The notes below the pieces were generated by a model, which saw nothing but the letters and a program-made list of their open reading frames with translations, was not told where the DNA came from and made no database searches. 60,888 nucleotides of DNA from Nevskia soli DSM 19509 (GTDB taxonomy: Bacteria; Pseudomonadota; Gammaproteobacteria; Nevskiales; Nevskiaceae): positions 1 through 60,888 of the forward strand of contig NZ_JONR01000032.1 in assembly GCF_000711955.1 (NCBI RefSeq), read 5' to 3'. Numbering within the stretch: position 1 is the first letter of the stretch; each line of letters opens with the position of its first letter. The translations under genes and the position numbers were made by a program. Below, piece by piece: positions 57,456 through 60,888 of the stretch.

Positions 57456-58292
57456 ATGTCATTGCGCGCACGCTTCAAGTCGCTTTCCGCAGGCCTCCTG
57501 CTGGCCTGGTCCGCCGTGCTGCCGGGCCTGGTGCTGGTCGCCCCCGCGGCGCAGGCGCAAACCGCCGAAGCGCCGGCCGCTCCCGCCGCGGACGCCGGCA
57601 TTGCCAAGATCGCCAATCCCTACGGTCTCGACGCGCTGTGGAAAGGCGGCGACGCCATCGCCCGCGGCGTGCTGGTCATCATGCTGATCATGTCGGCCTC
57701 CACCTGGTACATCATGGTGGTGAAGATCATCGACCAGCAGAAGGTGATGGCCCAGGCCAAGCTGGCCAACAGCCGCTTCTGGAGCGCGCGTAGCCTGCAG
57801 GAAGGCAAGGCGGCGCTGAAGGAAGGCACGCCGTTCTGGTACATCGCCGACCGCGGCATGACCGCCAACCAGCATCATGAAGGCACCCTGGTCGAGCAGA
57901 TCGACCTCAGCACCTGGATCACCATGTCGGTGGGCCGCGCCGTCGAGGAAATCCAGAGCCGCCTGCAGAACGGCCTCGCCGTGCTGGCCACGGTGGGCTC
58001 CACCGCCCCCTTCGTCGGCCTGTTCGGCACCGTGTGGGGCATCTACCACGCCCTCACCGCCATCGGCATCTCAGGCCAGGCCTCGATCGACAAGGTCGCC
58101 GGCCCGGTGGGCGAGGCGCTGATCATGACCGCCATCGGCCTGGCCGTCGCGGTGCCCGCGGTGATGGGCTACAACCTGGTCGTCCGCCGCAACAAGGCGG
58201 CGATGGAAAAAGTCCGCGCCTTCTCCTCCGACCTGCACTCCGTCCTGCTCTCCGGCGGCCGCGTCGAAGCGCAGATGAAGCAGGCGGCCTGA
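57456..58292 (+). CDS. exbB: Biopolymer transport protein ExbB
   Basis: 278 residues. It has an unusual cleavable-looking N-terminal hydrophobic segment (LLLAWSAVLPGLVLVAPAAQA) before the usual three-helix MotA/ExbB domain: VLVIMLIMSASTWYIMVVKII, LAVLATVGSTAPFVGLFGTVWGIY, and ALIMTAIGLAVAVPAVMGYN. It forms the proton channel energising TonB. GGAGG lies 8 bases before the ATG. Confidence 0.95.
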   Translation: MSLRARFKSLSAGLLLAWSAVLPGLVLVAPAAQAQTAEAPAAPAADAGIAKIANPYGLDALWKGGDAIARGVLVIMLIMSASTWYIMVVKIIDQQKVMAQAKLANSRFWSARSLQEGKAALKEGTPFWYIADRGMTANQHHEGTLVEQIDLSTWITMSVGRAVEEIQSRLQNGLAVLATVGSTAPFVGLFGTVWGIYHALTAIGISGQASIDKVAGPVGEALIMTAIGLAVAVPAVMGYNLVVRRNKAAMEKVRAFSSDLHSVLLSGGRVEAQMKQAA

Positions 58293-58317
58293 AGCACGGC
58301 GCGCGGGGAGACAGGCC

Positions 58318-58743
58318 ATGGCCATGCAACTGGGTTCGCCATCGGAAGAAGACGAGGTCATGTCCTCGATCAACACCACGCCGCTGGTCGACGTCATGCT
58401 GGTGTTGCTGATCATCTTCCTGATCACCATCCCGGTGGTGACCCATACCGTGCCGGTACAGCTCCCGGCGGAGCGCAACCAGCCGACGCAGACCAAGCCG
58501 GAGAACATCATCATCGCGGTCAACCGCGACGGCCAGGTATTCTGGAACGAACGCCTGGTGCCGGACCTGCCCACCCTGTTCGAGCGCATGAAGGCCATCG
58601 CCGTGCAGGTGCCGCAGCCCGAAATCCACATCCGCGGCGACCAGGAAGTGCGCTACCGTGCCGTGGGCGAGGTGGTCGTCACCTGCCAGCGCGCCGGCAT
58701 CGTCAAGATCGCCTTCATCACCGAGCCGCCGCCGCGCGGCTAG
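58318..58743 (+). CDS. exbD: Biopolymer transport protein ExbD (first copy)
   Basis: 141 residues with a single membrane helix beginning just after the N-terminus (SSINTTPLVDVMLVLLIIFLITIPVV); the Asp in PLVDVMLV is the essential proton-channel residue. A periplasmic beta-rich domain follows. It is 25 bp after exbB. The presence of two exbD genes is common in glycan-uptake operons. Confidence 0.94.
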   Translation: MAMQLGSPSEEDEVMSSINTTPLVDVMLVLLIIFLITIPVVTHTVPVQLPAERNQPTQTKPENIIIAVNRDGQVFWNERLVPDLPTLFERMKAIAVQVPQPEIHIRGDQEVRYRAVGEVVVTCQRAGIVKIAFITEPPPRG

Positions 58744-58779
58744 CACTGCCGCGCGCCGCTCCATCGAGGAAACACAACC

Positions 58780-59211
58780 ATGGCCATGAACCTGGGCAGC
58801 CCCAACAGCTCCGGCGAACCCGACGTGGTGGTCGACATCAACACCACGCCGCTGATCGACGTCATGCTGGTATTGCTGATCATGTTGATCATCACCATCC
58901 CGGTGCAGACCCACGCGGTGAAACTGGACATGCCGGTCGGCAACCCGCCACCGCCGGCATCGCCCCCGCCGGTGGTCAACGTCGAGATCGACTTCGACGG
59001 CACCATCCTGTGGGACGGCACCGCCCTGGCCGATCGCGCCGCGCTGGAAGATCACATCCGCACCGCGGCGCAGCAGCCGCGCCAGCCCGAATTCCACATC
59101 CGCCCGGACAAACTGGCCGAGTACAAATATGTCGCGGAGGTGCTGGCCTCCGCGCAACGCCTGGGCATCCGCCAGATCGGCATCGTCGGCAACGAGCAAT
59201 TCCTCCCATGA
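58780..59211 (+). CDS. exbD: Biopolymer transport protein ExbD (second copy)
   Basis: 143 residues, paralogue of the preceding gene: VDINTTPLIDVMLVLLIMLIITIPVQ with the conserved Asp, then a proline-rich insert (NPPPPASPPPVVN) and periplasmic domain. Its TGA overlaps the ATG of the next gene (ATGA at 59208-59211), indicating translational coupling. Confidence 0.94.
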   Translation: MAMNLGSPNSSGEPDVVVDINTTPLIDVMLVLLIMLIITIPVQTHAVKLDMPVGNPPPPASPPPVVNVEIDFDGTILWDGTALADRAALEDHIRTAAQQPRQPEFHIRPDKLAEYKYVAEVLASAQRLGIRQIGIVGNEQFLP

Positions 59212-60473
59212 TCTTCCACACCCGTTCGCGCCTGCGCCGCCGTGCCGCGCTGGCCACCCTGTGCTTCGGCCTCGTCGTGTTCACCGGCGGCGCCGTAGCC
59301 GAGCAGAAGGCCGCCGACAAGGGCAGCAGCCTGCGCGCAGAAGTCGGCAAACCCCTGCAGGCCGCGCGCGACCTGATGCAGCAGAAGCAGTACAAGGAAG
59401 CCCTGGCCAAGGTGGACGAGGCCTCCCACATCGCCAACCTCACGCCTTACGAGCACTACATCGTCGACCGCATGCGTGGCGCTGCCGCCGGCGGCGCCGG
59501 CGATTCCGCCACCGCCATCCGCTCCTTCGAATCGGCGCTGGCTTCGGGCCTGATGCCGAAGGCGGACGAGCTGGCCACGCTGGAAGCGATCAGCAGCCAG
59601 GCCTACACCGCGCACAACTATCCCAAGGTGATCGAGACCATCGGCAAGTACCGCGATGAAGGCGGCGCCAACCCGGCCATGCTGAGCCTGCTGCCGCAGG
59701 TGCTGTACCTGGCCGGGCGTTACGGCGATGCCGCCAAGGAACTGTCGGTGCAATTGGCGGCGGCGGAAAAAGCCGGCAAGTCGCCCACCGAAGATCAATT
59801 ACAGTTGCTCGCCAGCTGCGCCCTCAAGCAGAACGACACTGCGGGCTATGTCACCGCGCTCACCCAGCTGGTCAACTACTACCCCAAGGACAGCTACTGG
59901 CGCGACCTGATCGAACGCGTGTCCGGCCGCTCCGGCTTTTCCCCGCGCCTGAGCCTGGATGTCTACCGCCTGCGCAGCCAGACCAATACCCTGGCCAGCG
60001 CCGCCGACTACATCGACGCCACCGAGCTGGCCTTGCAGGCGGGCCTGCCGGGCGAGGCGCAGCGCTTCATGGATCGCGGCACCGCCGCCGGCCTGCTCGG
60101 CAAGGGCGCCGCCGGCGACATCGACCGCCAGAACCGGCTCAAGGCCATGATCGGCCGCAAGATGGCCGAGGACAAAGCCGGCCTCGCCGCCGCGGAGAAG
60201 GAAGCGGCCGCGAAATCCGGCGGCGACAGCCTGGTCAATACCGGGCTCGACCACGTCGGTTACGGCTCCTACGACAAGGGCCTGGCGCTGATCCAGCAGG
60301 GCGTTGCCCGCGGCAGCCTCGCCAATGCCGACGAGGCGCGCCTGCACCTTGGCTACGCCCAGCTGCTGGCCGGCAAGAAAGACGATGCATTGAAGAGTTT
60401 CAGCGCGGTGCGCGGTGCCGATGGCACCGCCGAACTGGCGCGCCTGTGGAGCATCCGCGCGCGCAACACCTGA
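59208..60473 (+). CDS. Periplasmic tetratricopeptide-repeat-like protein of the TonB operon
   Basis: 421 residues with a signal peptide ending near GGAVAEQ. Helical repeats follow: KPLQAARDLMQQKQYKEALAKVDEA, YPKVIETIGKYRDEGG, GRYGDAAKELSVQL and SYDKGLALIQQGVARGS. It resembles TPR proteins accompanying TonB/ExbBD genes in glycan-using bacteria; they may organise the complex or protect the envelope. The start at 59208 overlaps exbD2. It is the last gene of the operon and is followed immediately by a repeat element. Confidence 0.82.
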   Translation: MIFHTRSRLRRRAALATLCFGLVVFTGGAVAEQKAADKGSSLRAEVGKPLQAARDLMQQKQYKEALAKVDEASHIANLTPYEHYIVDRMRGAAAGGAGDSATAIRSFESALASGLMPKADELATLEAISSQAYTAHNYPKVIETIGKYRDEGGANPAMLSLLPQVLYLAGRYGDAAKELSVQLAAAEKAGKSPTEDQLQLLASCALKQNDTAGYVTALTQLVNYYPKDSYWRDLIERVSGRSGFSPRLSLDVYRLRSQTNTLASAADYIDATELALQAGLPGEAQRFMDRGTAAGLLGKGAAGDIDRQNRLKAMIGRKMAEDKAGLAAAEKEAAAKSGGDSLVNTGLDHVGYGSYDKGLALIQQGVARGSLANADEARLHLGYAQLLAGKKDDALKSFSAVRGADGTAELARLWSIRARNT

Positions 60474-60475
60474 TT

Positions 60476-60502
60476 TGTCATCCTGAGCGCAGCGAAGGAT
60501 CT
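60476..60502. repeat. Short dispersed-type repeat with imperfect dyad
   Basis: TGTCATCCTGAGCG... to GAAGGATCT, with ATCCT/AGGAT arms around a GAGCGCAGCGA centre. This type of element recurs in intergenic DNA of many bacterial genomes, always as short hairpin-capable units. Here it lies two bases after the stop of the TPR gene. Confidence 0.6.
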
Positions 60503-60544
60503 GGCCCATCACATGGCGTGACTCCGGAACATCCATCCTCGTAG

Positions 60545-60819
60545 CCCGTATATGGACTCCTCCCAAAGTGCAAGCGCTGGCGCGGTGGTAGGGGAAGCAA
60601 GGTTGCATCCGTATATCCGGCCTCTGGTGAGAGCGTGCTGACTTGCTCTCGGGCCCGCAGGGTGACTTCGCGCGCGCCGGGTTCTCTGTCGGATGAGAGG
60701 CGTAAATCCTCGCCATCGGGCTACTCGGAATTCTCCGGCGCAGGTCTGACCATTGGTCCCTGCCGCGTCATGCGCTTCGCGTTGCCTGTGGTGAGCCTCC
60801 TGGAAAATGGTTTGAGTGT
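60545..60819 (-). mobile_element. 3' non-coding end of an IS110-family element (possible bridge/seekRNA region)
   Basis: About 275 bp between the transposase stop codon and the approximate right end of the element. In the IS1111 branch of IS110 elements the guide RNA is encoded in the region after the transposase gene, and this stretch has the size and position expected. The exact end cannot be fixed; the boundary given here (near the TCCATATACGGGC-like stretch, minus strand) is approximate. No protein is likely. Confidence 0.5.
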
Positions 60820-60888
60820 TCAGGCCGCCAAGGCTGGCGGCCGGTAGCACTCGCCGCTGGTGAGCATCGCCCACACCATACGGGCATT
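60820..60888 (-). CDS. IS110-family transposase, C-terminal end (partial)
   Basis: The last 22 codons before a TGA at 60820 read NARMVWAMLTSGE... and end in a short Pro/Ala tail. This is the C-terminal signature of IS110-family (Transposase_20) enzymes. The remainder lies beyond the right edge of the window. These enzymes have a RuvC-like DEDD domain and a Ser-dependent C-terminal domain, and are guided by a structured RNA. Confidence 0.75.
   Translation of the reverse strand, partial: NARMVWAMLTSGECYRPPALAA

Noticed and set aside
60509..60874. 121-codon minus-strand frame at the right edge (PAASLGGLNTQ...)
   Set aside because: It runs through the transposase stop region and the non-coding tail in a different frame from the transposase. 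Similar frames get annotated as proteins elsewhere, but non-coding IS DNA is the better explanation.

Overview
The window is high-GC DNA from a Gram-negative member of the Pseudomonadota. TonB/ExbB/ExbD, a TonB-dependent receptor, an outer-membrane porin, a lipoprotein signal and an NAD-linked FdsGBAD formate dehydrogenase all point that way. Beta- or gammaproteobacterium is the best guess; gene content cannot decide between them. The gene set suggests a plant-, litter- or rhizosphere-associated heterotroph that lives on oxalate and on plant glycosides.

Region 1 (about 1-37,300) is a large oxalate-utilisation island. Oxalate probably enters through a porin (left edge, partial) and an OxlT-type oxalate:formate antiporter. 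It is activated by two formyl-CoA transferases (frc) that flank a lone PAS protein, then decarboxylated by oxalyl-CoA decarboxylase (oxc). Formate is oxidised by FdsGBAD. Carbon is assimilated through the glycerate pathway: gcl, hyi, glxR and ttuD, with pyruvate kinase and PEP carboxylase completing the link to central metabolism. The island also holds a thiCSG operon (Oxc and Gcl both need thiamine diphosphate), a panE-like reductase, an FAH-family protein, an unpaired sucC-like gene, a P-loop kinase of unknown role, and a Cache-HAMP/DUF4388 pair.

The main discovery is in the control regions. A 14-bp palindrome, TTGACC-NN-GGTCAA, recurs nine times with few mismatches. In seven cases a -10-like hexamer lies a fixed 29.5-30.5 bp from its centre, in the direction of the adjacent gene; an eighth (fds) has only a weak hexamer there. 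This is class II CRP/FNR activation geometry. The units covered are the porin, oxc, gcl, panE, the kinase, oxlT, thiCSG and fds. The island encodes one CRP/FNR-family regulator whose recognition helix carries the E-T-x-S-R pattern that reads TTGA half-sites, and a degenerate box lies before its own gene. I infer an oxalate regulon with thiamine synthesis wired in.

Region 2 (37,293-40,894) holds a chromate-transporter-like gene, an FMN-dependent lactate/glycolate-type dehydrogenase and a glucokinase.

Region 3 (40,887-60,473) looks like a glycoside-utilisation locus. It has a cytoplasmic GH5 glycosidase next to the glucokinase, a GPH-family sugar symporter, two near-duplicate TetR regulators, a two-domain carboxylesterase-tannase, a TonB-dependent receptor, a secreted alpha/beta hydrolase, a GH78 alpha-L-rhamnosidase lipoprotein, and a tonB-exbB-exbD-exbD-TPR energising operon. 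Three divergent control regions share an operator-like element (TCATTATACA...GG...AAT), consistent with joint control by the TetR pair. A plausible substrate is an acylated, rhamnosylated plant glucoside.

The right edge (about 60,476-60,888) has a short dispersed-type repeat, then the 3' end of an IS110-family transposase on the minus strand with its non-coding tail. I saw no tRNA, rRNA or CRISPR array.
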